Assembly (NCBI GenBank): GCA_013398275.1
Contig: VZSE01002700.1
Span: 104,899-168,898, forward strand
Length of the DNA stretch: 64,000 bases
DNA from: Promerops cafer
Taxonomy: Eukaryota > Chordata > Aves > Passeriformes > Nectariniidae
Reading direction: 5' to 3'
This document shows, one piece after another, positions 39,101 to 53,500 of the stretch (its first letter is position 1; every line of letters starts with the position of its first letter). The notes under the pieces are model-generated. The model was given only the letters and a program-made list of their open reading frames with translations, searched no databases and was not told the origin of the DNA. A program made the translations under genes and the position numbers.

Positions 39101-41365
39101 GTCCTGAATTCTATGGCTTTCCACAGAGTCTGGTATTTACACTTTTCAAAGTGTGTATATTTTTACTGTTATTTGTGTGCCTAAGTCATGCAAAGTGAGG
39201 GATTTGGCACAACTTTCACTGTTCATTCATGTTTTTTGCCTAATAGATTGAAAATGAAAATTATTCTGTTTCGTTTTCCTTTCAGTATGTTTCTTTATAG
39301 TTAACAAAATCCCCATGAATTAAAAATAGGTATGATGATGTTACTAGAATGATAGTGTTAACTAAGAAAGCTTAGTAATAATCATTATTAGAACATGAAA
39401 AAAAAAAAAAAAAGAAAGGGTAGGATATGGGAATAGAAATGTTTTGTAAGAAAACCTTACTTGATGGAAAAATTTATCAACAAGAAAATGTTTGGTCTAC
39501 ATTAAGGTTTGAGGAGTGGGAAAAAGTACCTTATACATGGTCCTTGAAAAACATTTGTAAATCCTGATTGAACTTAGCCACTGCTAAAGCACTCTGTAGG
39601 AACCATTACAGAGATGCAAGTAAGCCTTGTCTATATCTTCTCTATTTTTCCTCTACCCTTCCTGGTTTTTGCTCCTAACTCAAATGCTCCTGAGAGAAAC
39701 TAGAAATTTCTTTGCCCTAATAAAACAAGTTAGACAAAAATTAGTATATGCCTAATATTACTTAACGTGATTTGGATTTTTTCATAAAATAATTGGAAAT
39801 TCTTTTGAAAAAATCAGCGTATTCTTACAACTACTTTTATGTGACACTGGATTTTGAGTTTGAGTTTAGTTTGGTCTGTTTTTTTTTTTTTTTCCCACTC
39901 TGAGGTAGATTTCAAAGTGTTCACAGATATCCATAGCAAAATGTTGCTACCTTTTGAATTATTTTGGTTTTCAGTGTCTTCTACAAATACATACATACTA
40001 TATAGTATTGATTGTTATTCTTCTACCTAATCTTGTAGAACCTAGGAGAATAAGCAGAAAAGATATCCACTGGAAAATTATGCAAGCAAAAGTTACATAG
40101 AAAAATTCTGCTAGTAAATTTTAGTGGCTTTTATTTCTTTTTTCTCAAAGAATAAATTGTTTTGGTTTTTTGTTTTGGTTTTTAAACCCAGCAACAAACA
40201 ATGCGGTCTACATATGTAAATGGATGCAAACAGTATCATGCTAAAATTTTAATGAAGGAAAATTTGATTTGGAGGGGGGCAGGGCAGGGATATTAGTGAA
40301 TCCAATAGGGTTGGAATAAGAGTAGAGTTTTATGGTTCCCATTTCCTCCAAGTTTTTCTGAGATATAACTATATGAAAGGAGCCTTCTTTCCATCTCCTT
40401 TTTAGAAGTGGAAAATTATCTTTCATTGTCAAAAATATTGCCAAGAACATTTCATTTGTATAACAGACATATTTAAATTTCCATTGCACTAGAATTATAA
40501 TACCTATGTAAAATCCCCAGAGATATCCCCTGTAGTTTTCTGTATTTTCTAATTTCCTCTGGATAATTAATTTCTGTTAATTTATCCTAATCATGTGACC
40601 AGACAATGGCTATAAGGACACCAGTAGGTACTACCTCTCGTAGTCTTTTGTGGTTCACTCAAGAATGAACATTTGCTAGTCCAAAAATGCAAGTGTGCCC
40701 TACATATTATCAAACTTGGAGACAATATCAAGAGAAGCATGAGAGATATACTCAGCTTTTGCTAACTTAGTCCTCATAAATTCATTAAATTGCAGGAATC
40801 TTATATCTGAAGTTATTTCATACCAAAATCAACATCAATGCCATAGATCTCCTTTGATTGTGGAGCTCTGTGTCTTAAATTAATTTGTTACATATTCTGA
40901 AAAACTGAATATTCTCTGTTATCCCTATAATTATCTCTAATTTCTTCAAAGCTAACAGATAAAAGTAGAGATTTAAAACATGAAGAAAATAGATCTAAAT
41001 TATTGATGCATATACTGGACCAAAATATATGTTAAATACGGTATAAAACTCCAATATACCCGGTGGGAAAAGAACATCATTACAAAATTTGTGGAGGAAA
41101 AACAAAATCAAATCATCCCTTCACTATTGGGTCTGATGTCAATAGAAATATAAATAGTAAAAGTTTAAATAGTCATGGAAGCCAGAGCCATGTGGGATAC
41201 TCATCTTCATTTAAGGCTAAGGAATCACAGTAACTGCAGAGTGGGACAATGACTTTCATTGATTTGCATAAGGTGAGCCATCTGGAAATGAGACCACAGT
41301 GTTACCTGTTCCTAGAATATAACTCAGGACTGACAGTACAAGAAAAGGCATCTTACAGGTAGTTT
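30111..41365. other. Long AT-rich gene-poor stretch
   Basis: About 11 kb in which I recognise no gene or repeat family. It contains homopolymer runs (T at about 32287-32299 and 36080-36097, A at about 39398-39413) and scattered 60-80 codon frames. The 140-codon minus frame at 38546-38968 is the longest of these; I see no motif in it and it has a mixed low-complexity middle. Whether this is intron or intergenic DNA cannot be told from the sequence. Confidence 0.45.
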
Positions 41366-42160
41366 GGATTCACAGGGATTGCCCTGGCCTCCCTTTCTCC
41401 CTGTATTGCAGTAGCACATCTGCTCACACTCTGAGCTAGTTCATGAGGTGAAGTCTCCAGGGGAACGGGAGTGTGTCCGCATGGGAGGGGAAGAGGAACA
41501 GGGCCACATCTTCCAATCGTACAGCCAGGCTTTTACACAGGCCTGAAGTGAGCGCTGCAACTTACATCCCCCCACACTTGGTAACAGTTGAGAAGATTAG
41601 ACCTGGGTGTTGGTTTTTCTTTTTTTTGTTTTGTGGGTGGGATAATTTGTTTGTTTGTTTGTTTTGGGGGATTTTTTGTATTATTATTTCCTATGGGAGC
41701 TCCTAATACACAGTAAAGGTGATGAATCAAAACATACAAGAGGAGAAGGATCCTTCTTTCTGCAGAAAAGTCAGTCATTTTGTTTTTCCCTGCAAATACT
41801 TGACTGCATTTCAGCTTCACTTCTCTGTTTGATCCCCAGATCTGTACAGATCTAAGCTCCAGCCCATAAAGTAATGTACAGATGCCCTTCTGAGCACATA
41901 CACGGGAGTCTACTCCTGTGGAGAGGATGGGTGCGAGAAACTGGGAGAGCATGAAAGAGAAAGAAAAATATCCAAGGCTATAAATAGAAAAGTGGGACAC
42001 TGAGCAGGAGTGCAACAGCCAGCAGCCTACAAGGATAGCAGGTAGATAAGATGACTTTTCCTTAAGGTAGTAATTAGGAGTGGAAGAGCCAGCTGTGAGA
42101 GAGAGTGAGTGATAGCAATAAGACTTTTTTAGAGCACTGTCCATCAAGTCTTTCAGTACC
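41366..42160. other. GC-richer island with the longest open frame in the window
   Basis: The parts at about 41380-41590 and 41870-42140 are less AT-rich than their surroundings and hold a 204-codon minus-strand frame (41533-42147). The frame passes through a (GTTT)n / T-rich tract (41600-41690), which gives a Lys/Thr/Asn/Pro-rich segment on that strand. It has hydrophobic stretches but no domain I recognise. A TATA-like word (ctataaatag) lies near 41978. The island may be an unrecognised LTR or old repeat. Not called as a gene. Confidence 0.3.
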
Positions 42161-42647
42161 TTATCCCTGCTCTTTATGAAAATGATTTATGAGTAATTTC
42201 TTACATACATACACACAAAAGAAAAGCTGGTAGATTTTCATAGCAAAGGATTTAATCTTAAAATAATTTGTGCATAAATAACACCATGCAATGTTGTTAA
42301 TTTCTTTATTTTCCCACAAGCTATCAGGTAAGTTAGCAGGCCAAAAAACAATTGTTCAGGAAGTTGTTGTGATAATTTTTTTTGTCAAATTACCTTGTTC
42401 TTCACTGCAAAAGTCTTATTTATGCATTCTAGGTCTTACACAAATGAAACATGACAGTTCTGCTGAGTTGCACAATGGATTTTAGTGAAAGACTGGTATT
42501 TGTAAGAAATTAGAGTCAGAAAATCACAACTTGTGATTCTCAAAGTTATTTTCAAACTGATTTGGTTCTAAAATTCATAAAATGAAAGACTAATATTTTT
42601 ATTTAAATTAATTTTATATACATGTATGTAGATAGATGTAGATAGTT

Positions 42648-42711
42648 ATAGATATAGATATAGATATAGATATAGATATAGATATAGATATAGATATAGA
42701 CAGATATAGAT
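42648..42711. repeat. (GATATA)n hexanucleotide microsatellite
   Basis: About ten units of gatata/tagata with one interruption (gacaga near the end). It is preceded by gatagatgtagatag words at about 42630. Confidence 0.95.
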
Positions 42712-45660
42712 AAAATAACTGTACCTTCTTTATAAATTGGAAGATTGAAATACAAACACAAACGTCTCTAAAACAATAATTTTTATAAATTTCTATAAAC
42801 TTTAACAACTTTTATAAAATTAGAAATAGTCAGACATGCTGACATGGATTTTGTATGAAAAAATTAAAAATCCCACAATATTTAAGGATGATGAATATCA
42901 CTGCCTAGTAAAATCATTCATGTTTGATCAATACATATTCTAGTGATGTTAGTTTACCACTCAATAATATTTCAGTAGACAATATTATATATTTATTGTT
43001 TCAAAGACTGCATCTCTTTCTACAGATCAAAGTATTGAATATTCAACAGAAATTAATGGCAGCTTATAAAATTTACATCATTTGGAAGAAAAGAATTCTT
43101 AAATCTTACTTTGTCTCTTTTCTTATTAAAATATCACATTTTTCCATGCTTACTTGTGACTGAAACACATGTTTTTTTCTGGATTTTGTAACCTGTGCAT
43201 AGGTAACCAGCAGTGGGTCATGCATGAAAGCTGCCCAGTTATGCAGTCATCAGTTTGTGAGAGGCTTTCTTTTCTTACTAATCAAGCTTCCCTCTCTATC
43301 TCTCCGAAGCAGACATTTCTAAATGAAATAGACAGTCTTCCTCAAGTAAATTCCTTTCTTTTCTGTAAAACCAATTCTTGTTTCTGCTGTGATTGGTTTT
43401 CCTTCAAGAATTTCACCAGGATTTTCTGATTAAATAAAAAAATTAAAATCATATCAATACCATATTAAACATATTCACTATTGTAATGTCTAAACAATAT
43501 AGATATTAGTTTATCTTTGCATTGGCCTCTTGCTCAGGTATTTTATAAAATGTGTGTTAAAATTAAATCTGAAAATTAAAAATGCATACTTTTTTCATCT
43601 TATTAATTTTTAGAATAATCTGCCAATGAATCTGTGCGAGGGTTGAGTATTTATTAGTGGGAGTTCACAGACCTGAAATAGATCACAGAGAATTTTATAG
43701 TAAGTTGACCAATTAAAACAGGAAGCTTTTCTTGGGGATTCATTTCTCTGTGCTTTATTATTTTTCTGTGCTTATTTGTTCATAGCTGATTGATGTTTCT
43801 GTGAGAAAAGCATAATGGGGCAGATCTTTTGAAGGCACTTTTATTACACAGGCAACACTATGGGAATGATTATACAGTCATAAAAAAACCCCAAAATATC
43901 TTCCCCGTGTCAAAGGACACTTTCTGCAAGTGCCAGTCAGAAGAACCTGTCATGACTTCAAGATCTGTTTCTTCAGTTGCCAGGGAGCCAGCACAACTCA
44001 TCATAATGTGACAGTCCCCTTGGAGGGGACAAAATGTGTTAAGGGATTTTACTCCCTAGGATAGTAAAACAGGCTGTTTTAAATGCTATTAAGGCCATAA
44101 CTCTGACACAAGACCTATTTTTCCCTGCCTCAACCAGAATTCTTGAGTGGAGCAGTCCTATCCAATCTATTGAAAAGGCCAGTTCAAGCAAAGAAAAAAA
44201 ATTCAAAAGATATTTTAGGTTGTGCCCCCCAATCCTGAAGACAGTTGGAGTCAAATGGCTTTTTAATTACCAAGTATCACTCGGTGCACTGTAAATTCTA
44301 TATAGAAATAAAAATGGAATTAAACTTTTAGTAACTAAGAAGGTCATGAGGAAAGATTTGTCTTAAAATGTCATCTCAGAAACCCAAATAGCATGATGTC
44401 AGTAAAATTTAGGTGTGTATATATCACATCAAGTTCATAACACTTCCTGCAAATAGCTTGGGAAACCTCATTATAACTTTGACTTCTTCAGGTGATAAAG
44501 GTCATGTTGTAAGTAGTATTCTCTACAGCTTTTTGAAACCAGCAAAATGTCTTGTGGAGAAAAAACTGTATTAAAACTGCTGATGTATCTTTTCTGTAAG
44601 ATCAGCAAGGATTTCAACACACAGATACACAGAATAAATTGAATAGAAGGGAAAAAGTAGTCTGAAGTATAGCAATACTGAAGAAATGATATTAAAATAC
44701 AGTACTAAAAGAATAATTTAATAAAAACACTCTATGTGGATGAAGTGCCCAAATGAATTAGTGTGTTTAATTGAAATATATATTCTGGAGATGCTGCAAG
44801 ATTCTCACCTGAAATACATCCTTAAACTTAAATAACATGTTTTATTTTCTGATGAACTGGTTATTAATTTATAGCACTTTTTATGCAGATTACTCTGGAG
44901 AGACAATTGTCCTGAATCATTATTTCCTTATGTTACATTGCTTTTTTGTTTATAGTTCTTTTATATGCTACATCTCATCATGGTTATAATGGACTTCCAG
45001 TCTAAGAAATAGTAGTTTTGAACATTAATTAACACATTGCTTTTCTCATTTTGGTCTATATTTCAATGTTACCTTTGGCTATACAGAATTTTATTTTGCT
45101 CAACCCCAGGAGCTTTTTCGCTCTGGACCCAGAAGAAAATTGGATGACTGTAACACCAAAGAAAAGGATTAGGAATTGAAAAGGTTTTGTCTTTTAGTGA
45201 ATTTTCCTTCTGTTACTCAGGACAGATTGTGTTGGCATTGTTTGTGGAAGTCCTGTTAAGAGTGAGGCCTCCCTTTATATACTCCTGCATTGTTGTAATT
45301 GAGTTAGCAGCAACTAGTTGTTGTATCTTAATTATACTGCTGAGATTCTAAGAAGGCAAAGTATGCACTTTTTTTCCAGAAAAAAACCTTTTGACTAACA
45401 TTTGGATCTACATATATGCATTGAAGTCACTGTCAGAACAGACTTTAAATTTAACAGGCACTATGGGGTGAGGTCAGATACAGAAGTAGACCACCTGCAC
45501 TTGGGCATTTAAATTACCTGTAATACAAGGACAAGACTGAACATAAATGCTCAGTGGCATTTGAGATGCCTTAACATACATATGTTGTTTGAACTTCATC
45601 TGACCTTACAGAAAGCATGATTGTTTCCAACATCTTGTGTCATATATTCCATATACATAT

Positions 45661-45730
45661 GCGTGTGTGTGTGTGTATATATATGTACGTATGTATATAT
45701 ATATATGTATATATGTGTATAAGTATATAT
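45661..45730. repeat. (GT)n then (TA)n mixed microsatellite
   Basis: A GT stretch of about eight units is followed by tatatatgtacgtatgtatatat-type sequence. Alternating purine/pyrimidine, length-variable in character. Confidence 0.9.
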
Positions 45731-47149
45731 TTCCCACTGTTTGGGCAACTGAGCCAAATTCAAGGTTTGCATTGGCTGTAACAGGAGCTTAGATATGCAG
45801 TTTGCATGTAGACATCTACCTGTGGATATGCATGGACTACATAATTTCAGTAAATTCTAAGACTTAACATGACAGAAATGTTGGCCTTATTTTAGAATTG
45901 CATCAACTGTGAATGATACAAACTCACACATTAAACCTTCATAGTTTTCACTTACTCTTTTACTTTCTTCACCCAGATTTATTTTGGGTGAATATTTTTA
46001 CCTGAACACATCTTTGAAGATAATGGGTCCCAAGTTATCTCATTTTTTACAAGATCTACTGTCCCCTAAGGTCTAGTTTTTCAGAGTGAAAGAAAATGCA
46101 TCAGCTGATGTCATGATTTTCAAAACATATATTGAGTAAGTAACCTTTTGGGAAGTCAAATCATCAAATTTGTAGACCCAGGCCTCACATGTAGGCTTTG
46201 GCTAACTTAGAAATGTAATGGTAAATAGCACAAGTAGATTTAGATAAACTTGAACGTCTTGCTCTAAAAATCCTGAAACTAAAACTTAAATGAAAATTTT
46301 CTTCAGAGAAGTGTAGTGAAATTGAGTGGCTGAAATACTCTGTATCTCAGAAGATTTATTAATTTTGAATGGGAAACATTGTCCTAAGAAAATAGTTTAA
46401 ACTTGGAATAGCCACTTCATATTCTTCTTCTGTATGTTTACAGAAAATATATTTATTCTTTTGCAATAAAAAGGAAATATTAGTTTCTGGCAAGACTGTT
46501 GACCTGAAATAAATTAATAATATTAACTACTGTTAACGCATATCAAAATGGATCAAAATCAAAGATTTGTATTACATGGCCTTTTATTGTGCAGAAACAA
46601 ACTATTTATTTAAAACTTTTAATTTCAGGAAATAGAAGTGTCAACATAATTTGTAACATATGAACTTAAAATGAGTAACAAGCACAAAAAAAATGGACAG
46701 GCTGAACAGCACAGCTTCTTACTATTCCAGAGAAATATTCACGACATACCTCTTGAATCGGAGTTAAAAATGTTTATCTTATACAAAGGTCTCTTAAAAA
46801 AATAAATAATAGTTCTTAAAGTTTTTCAGTCTAATGTGAGATAAGTTACTTTAAATTAAATTAAGAATTTGAAGGAATACTATTTAACATTTAGTTTTGT
46901 GTAATTTCTTTAAAATTTTCCTTTGTCTTTGAAACCTATCAGAAGTAAAGATCTCCTGCTCTCTTTGTATGTCTTATCTTTCTTACTGTATACTACAAGA
47001 GTTTTTCCTCTTTCTCAGTTGGTATTTCACACTGCTAATTAATAGCTCCCTAGTCTTGGTAATCTCACCATTTATGCTGCATAAATGCAAGTTTACTGCT
47101 TTGAAGTCAGTCAGCATTTTCCCTCTGAAATATGTTCTTGGTTCTGTGA

Positions 47150-47530
47150 ATGGCCTGCAGGAGGGCAGCTCCCAGTGTGAGATTTAGATGAGTTGTAGCT
47201 GGGACTTGGCCCCATCCAGCCTTTTGAGCTGTTGTGCACAGTTGCAGCAGGCTTTGAATCCCAAAACTCCCCCATGTATTGTCATACTGCTCTTACAGTC
47301 ACCACTATGGTGACACAATCATGTTATTTTAGATGCTGTGAAATACAAAAGCAAACATGTTTTTGGAGCCACAGAGGACTCAAAGACTCAAGGCCAAGTG
47401 CTGTAGGTGTAGCCCAGTGGCTCAAGAAGGGGTTAAGCTTGAGCAGTCTGACCACAAGCCCAGTCAGTCTGCACAGGCTGGCCTCCAGGTCAACGATCAG
47501 GTCCAAGTGGAATATAAACTTAGAAAAATA
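47150..47530. other. Unclassified GC-richer island
   Basis: Sequence composition is closer to a retroposon or LTR than to the flanks, and frames overlap on both strands (47232-47555 and 47357-47626 plus; 47324-47506 minus). No family signature or end is recognised. Confidence 0.3.
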
Positions 47531-50500
47531 CTCAGAAACACAATGGTGTTTTTAATTCCCCTTTTCTCCTCCTCCACAAAGGTAGAATATTTTTCTATGA
47601 CATTTTTTAAATCAGGCAAGTTGTGATGGATACATTCAACATCATATTAAAACGGCTTTTGCTAATGCCTCTGATACTGATTCTTTAAGCCAACCAAATC
47701 ATTCATTTGTGACACAAGTGAAAATATATGGGAAACAATGAGCAATGTCAAGGACTCTGTACAGAACTCCAGAGGACAATTAGTGAAGGTTAATGATTTA
47801 GGAGACCCAGAATCAAAGGAGAGAGGTTCAAACCAAGTTACCTGCTAAGAATATAATTATGTCTAAGCTAGAAATCCAATAGTTCTCACCACATCAGTAG
47901 AAATAAGGCTGACAGACACTGACCTTCTGTGTTCCCAAAGAAAGATTGATTATTTTTAAGGGAAAAAAAAAAAAAAAAAGACATTCCTTATGTTCCTTCT
48001 TGTGGTTATAAGATATCAGAGGAGCAGAAAGCAACTTCAGTTCTCCCACATCTCTGCAAGTAGCGACAGAAAGAAAGCTGTTTGAAGTACTTTTTTGGCT
48101 TTCCTTGATTTAAAGTTTTGAGTACCATAGGAGGATACTGAAAGTTTCTGATGGCTTTTAAAGAACAGGTGGCATTTAACCTGACCTACTGTAGAAGAGA
48201 ACTCCCAGGAAAAAGGAACTGAGAGAAGACAAAAACCACAGGTGAAGCCAACACAGCAGACATGAAAGATGTATTCACAAAAGCTAATTTTATCCTATAC
48301 AAGATGACTTCATAGAACTGTCTCTATAGGACTTGCCGAGAGTCAGATGTAATACGAAAAAATCTAAAATTATTCTCTTGTTCTGAATTACCTAGTGGAC
48401 TTTCATGTCTTTTGCAAATGACTATACAGTGATATGAGGGAAGTTAGCGTTTTTGGGTTGAAGTTCACAACTTGAGTGAAATGAAGTTTGCTAATCAGAA
48501 GAGAAAGAAAAAAATAATGCTTAAAAGTCAGTTATTAAACCTGAACTAAAAAGATTTTATTGTTCTTAAAAGCAAAAAAAAAAACACAAAAAATGAATTT
48601 CTAGAATTTTAAAGACACCAAGATTGATGAGAATTCTTGAGCATATTATTTGTTTAGAATACATTCTTTTTCTCTCTTAAAAACATAAAAATGGAGTAAG
48701 AAATAGTAATAACTAGAGTAATGATTAAAAAATTTTGAAAATATTTATTGTGACATTTATGTCTTCTGCCACTGTAGTACTCTTATCAGCATTTCTCTGA
48801 AACTTTATAATCCTTATGCTAACTATGAATTTTCTTCTAAGAGGGACATGCTATTTCAAAAACAGGTGCAGAATGCATACAGAAATGGAGTTTATAGAGT
48901 AAATCTATATCTTGTCCTAATATAAACTTCATTACAGGTCACATAAAGTTCTCAGAGCTTCCTGAGTTATCCAGTCATGAGACACACATCAGGTCAGTGG
49001 CTCTTCTTCTTTTAACTAAACTGAATACTTTAAAACTGATTGATACCTGTCAAACAAGCTCAGGCAGCAGAGGAACAGGTTTACTTAATCTGTGAATCTG
49101 TCTCTGTGCAGTCACAAGTGTGGTTATGTATATGAATTTTAATATATGTATTCATATATACATATTTATTGTTATGCTTTGATGAATTTCATTAAGTATC
49201 CTCCTTAGTATTTGTAGGTGCTGTTAATTTTAAAATGCAGTATAGAAGGAACACACAGACTCCCAGTTTTTCATTCTCCATTAATCCACCCACATAAATG
49301 AACAAACAACTCTTCCCACTGAACACTCCCTCCTAGCACCTGGGAATGTTAGGAAACTGTTACCTTCCTTCTGCTTTTGTTTGTGGAGAGCTTAAAAAAA
49401 AGATCTCCAGATTTCAGTGTTGACACATTTGGCAGAGGAAATAATTGTTACAAAATGGAAAAGTAAGTGAAAATCAAGCGAATAATGGATGCAAATTTGA
49501 ATAATAGTTTTGATAGAAAATTCTCTAGGAACCATACTGAATGTTTAAATTAACTCATTAGTGCACTGGTCTTTTTAACCTACTAAAGTAGTAGTAATAT
49601 TTGTAATTACTATTCGCTGCTGAAGAAAGCCTTCAAGTAGCAAGGGTGTTGTTAGAAAAAAATTAAAAATAAAAGAGGCAAGAAATAAATAACAATCCTC
49701 TCACAGAATTGTAAACCTGGAAAATTCTGGATGTTTATTTTCATCCCAGAATTTTTAAATAAGGTTTCTATTTTATTAAAATTGAATTCTAAAACAGTTC
49801 TCTGAAAAAAAAAAAAAATTTGAAATGTTATGTACAGATTTCAAAGTAAAAACCTGTAGTCTGTAAACTTACAAAAATATCAATCTGAACATTTCATCTT
49901 AATTAAAATAAATTTAAATCTAGGTGAAACTATCTAAGAAAAACTGTGATCCTGCTTCGAGATACAGCTAATTTTGACCCTTCCCTGTTTATAGTAGTGT
50001 AATACAAATTCTCTCCTTGTGGCACTCTATAATTTTCACTTGGAAATCTTTGTTCATTTGAGGAGTAGATTCTCTGCCATCAGCCTATGGTGTTTCTTTG
50101 TTTCCTGGATTTAGGTATCTCAGTGCTTGTCATTCTGACAATTCTAATTCTCTGAGGATTTTAATTCCCTTTCATTGTGTTCACTGATTTCAAGAAGATG
50201 CACATGCCCAGAGCACAGATATTCCTGCTTTTGCAGTAGTGCACCCCAGCCTTCCCTTCATAGCCCTAACTGTCATACAGAAACACAGAAACATAGAAAA
50301 CTTTTGTCAGGAAGAAAAAGCCCCGTTGCAGTGAGAGACAACAACTAATGATGGAGTCAAGTCCACTGAAGTTTATTGCAAATTGAGAATCTACAGAGAG
50401 TAGACGTAAATTCCAGAGCAAGAAATATTTACCAAAAGGTGAAGACTGAAATATGAAACTCCAAGTGAGGAGGCAAGCAGAAAGAATGAATCAGAATATT

Positions 50501-53500
50501 CACCAGATTTTTTTTTTTTTTTAAATTTGTCTATTTATTAAAGGATTAGCTTTTGTCTTCATGCTGCATTGGCTTTAATTGGCTAATCTGTAACTCACAA
50601 AAAAAATGGATTGCAGTCTACTGCTGACAAGCCAATATACCAGATATGGCATTGAACTTCAACTACCATTCCAAGCAGTAAAATGAACAGTTGGACTGTG
50701 TGTATTTGACTAATGTCTTGGGTCATTAGTGATGTAGAAACAAATGGATAACAAATGGTTTTATCATATTTTTCATTTTTTTCAGGTTAGAGACTGAAAA
50801 TCTTTATCCAGCAAGATATCACAAGACCAGTCCAACATAAAACTGATAGCAGGGGCAGCTCAGGGCGAGCAAAGGGAAGAGAAAATTCGGTGTACCCAGG
50901 GCCCTTACTCGTGCAGTCTGAATTAAAGGCTTTTTAACTGCTGTTCCCTTGCAAGTATGGGGCCATTCAATGATACACCCTCGGCTACACCACTCATATA
51001 AGACTTTTCCAGCACCATTCCTTTCAAAATTACTTTTTCAAAACTGACATTTTTTTTTCCATTAATGATTTGTAGAAGTCTAGAAAAAAAAAAGGATAAA
51101 TCTTGACTTATTCCCTCTTTCCAATAAGCCTAATTTTAACCACTTGGAAGTGGAATCTTCTGACGTAAATTGTCAGCTACTAAGTGGCCAGCTACAAGTT
51201 TTAAGGATTTGATAATATCTGTTTTTTTCTACAGTATCAGATTTAAAACAATGCACTTTTCTGACAGAAATTAAGTTACTTCTCAGTGTTCTGTCTCAGG
51301 GCATTATGGAGAGCAAAAGGGATGTGTTGACTGTTAAGGATTATCAGTATACACTATATCACAAAGTGGAAGATATGAGGGCCAACTGCAGACAGATTAA
51401 AGAGAGTCAGACAAAAATCAAAACTACATATTCACAGTGTCCTGCTGTGATAATAATGAAAGAGGATGAGTTTCATACCCTGAAAATTACAAGCCATAAA
51501 ACAGATAAAAAGCTAATATATATTGAGGAGAGATCATTCATATTTTATTACTTCTAACATTTTTTAAAGATTCAAAACTTGTATATGTTATAGCAGATGT
51601 GAGTTAGTTGAGGAAGTAGGGATTTAAATGAAGAAATAACACAATCTTTACAAATAATGGTCAAAAAATAATGAAAAAGGGAGAGGAATACAAATGGAGG
51701 GAAGAAGATATTTGTGATTCGGCATCTTTAGCATGAGCTGCATTTATAAAAGAGACATTGTTTTCTTCATAACTTAATACTGAGATTTTTTAAGATGTCA
51801 ACATGATTGCAAATGTATTTGTGACAGGGGCAATAATTCCATCTAGGAAACCTAGAAAAAATCTGGGTTGGAATAATAATACTGCCTGAAGCATTTACAT
51901 TTTTTGACACAGAGAGGAAAAAACTTATTTTAAGAACTTGAGAATCCTTTTTTATTCCTTTCCTTACACTTCATAGATGCCTCTTGTTCCTGATAAGATT
52001 GCCATGAAGTTGGCTAAGCAGAGTCTTCAGTTTCAATTATGCACACAACCTTGAAGATGTTAGAAGAGATTTTATCACCTGCAAAGATGGGCATCAATTA
52101 TGTATGTGTGAGCCACATTTTCTAGGAAGTTAGAACAACAGAATGTGATGGAAAATACTGTGAATATTTTCTCATCCTCTCTTCACTGAGAGTTTTCTAA
52201 CAAATATAATTTGATCATTGGTTTTCATCACTGATTTAGCTGTGGCACTGGTAAAAATAAATGACATTCATGTGTTTCAGGGAAGAATTATTTTAAGCTT
52301 CTGAATATATTGCTTATACTCTAAAGAAAATGAATCGATGTTATCATTTCACTTAGATTTCACAATAGTGTAACAGAATTAATGGAATTACTTGTGCATA
52401 GCAGGAAAAAAGCAAAGAGAAAAGCAGGCCCTTTTTGAAAACATTCCCCCCCCGCCCAGAAAGTTGCTATTTATCAAAGTGAAAATCAACATACTCTACT
52501 AATGTGATAAGATTTAAGTCACAAATTTGAGTGAAAACAGTTTGCTGAGAGTATCTAAATACTAAGCATTCTGAACAAGATTTTTCAAACCAAGATGAAA
52601 TCATGTTTTAATTAACAGATTGGAGTACTTTGTTTCTATGTTAGGCCTCCCTCATTTTTTTAAGAGCAATTTCATCAGCCCTAGAATGTAAGACTTCCTT
52701 TAGAAGTACACTGACATTACATATTTAAGACAAATGAAGATTTAGTGGGTGAACTATTTTTGGAACATGCAGTGTTGGTCAGCCAAAATTGTTCCTGAAT
52801 TTGGATTGTACTCAAATGAGAGGAAAGAAAGAAGTATCTGTCAGAAATTATGGAGTAAAAGGAAAAAAAAAAAAAAAATAGCATTTTAATTTACATGTAA
52901 AACAATTTTCCTTAGAGAATTGGGCAAATTAATAAAATATTTTATTTCAAAATGAGAAAAACACTTGGATTAACCCCAAAAGAGGGGTTTTTTTTAGTTG
53001 AATCACCAGACTTCTATTGTTACAGTTGTTATAATTCTGGACAGTTTTTTTAGAGCTTTAAATGTTCCCCCATGATCTAGTATCAGTAGGAGTCTAAGGT
53101 ATGGAGTTCCATCATGTAAAGTTACTTCATCAAATAAATGCATATTTCAGATTTTAATTCTCCATCAGGATGAAAAAAAATGTGAAATATTGGACCTTAT
53201 CATAAAAGACTGTAGAAGAAAAGGTTAGACACGTAACCAGCTATTTATTATAAAAACCTAAAGGTAAATCTTATATTCATTAATGAATTTGGAAGATGGA
53301 GCACTAGTTTCAGAAGGAAAAAACTGAGACACAAAAATATGCTCTTTGCACATCATCTGAACACTAGTTGCAGTGAAAGCACCTTTAAAAATGCTTCTGT
53401 ATTAATGATTCGTTTTAACATGATGAGAAAGAAACCTTTCACCTTATTAGCCAATATGTGGTCCATGAAAAAAGAAAGTGAAGACATTTTCAAGTAGCTG

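Larger units (their letters stand above)
42161..47149. other. AT-rich non-coding DNA with two microsatellites
   Basis: Nothing recognised apart from the (GATATA)n array at 42648-42711 and the GT/TA tract at 45661-45730. Frames at 42924-43163, 43169-43429 and 44039-44254 are without motif. Confidence 0.45.

Noticed and set aside
42630..42712. CRISPR-like regular repeats
   Set aside because: Uninterrupted hexanucleotide microsatellite without unique spacers, in a vertebrate context.
44612..44650. Possible CR1 tail (cacagataCACAGAATaa...gaaggg)
   Set aside because: Too short and too mismatched; the next CR1 words do not follow.
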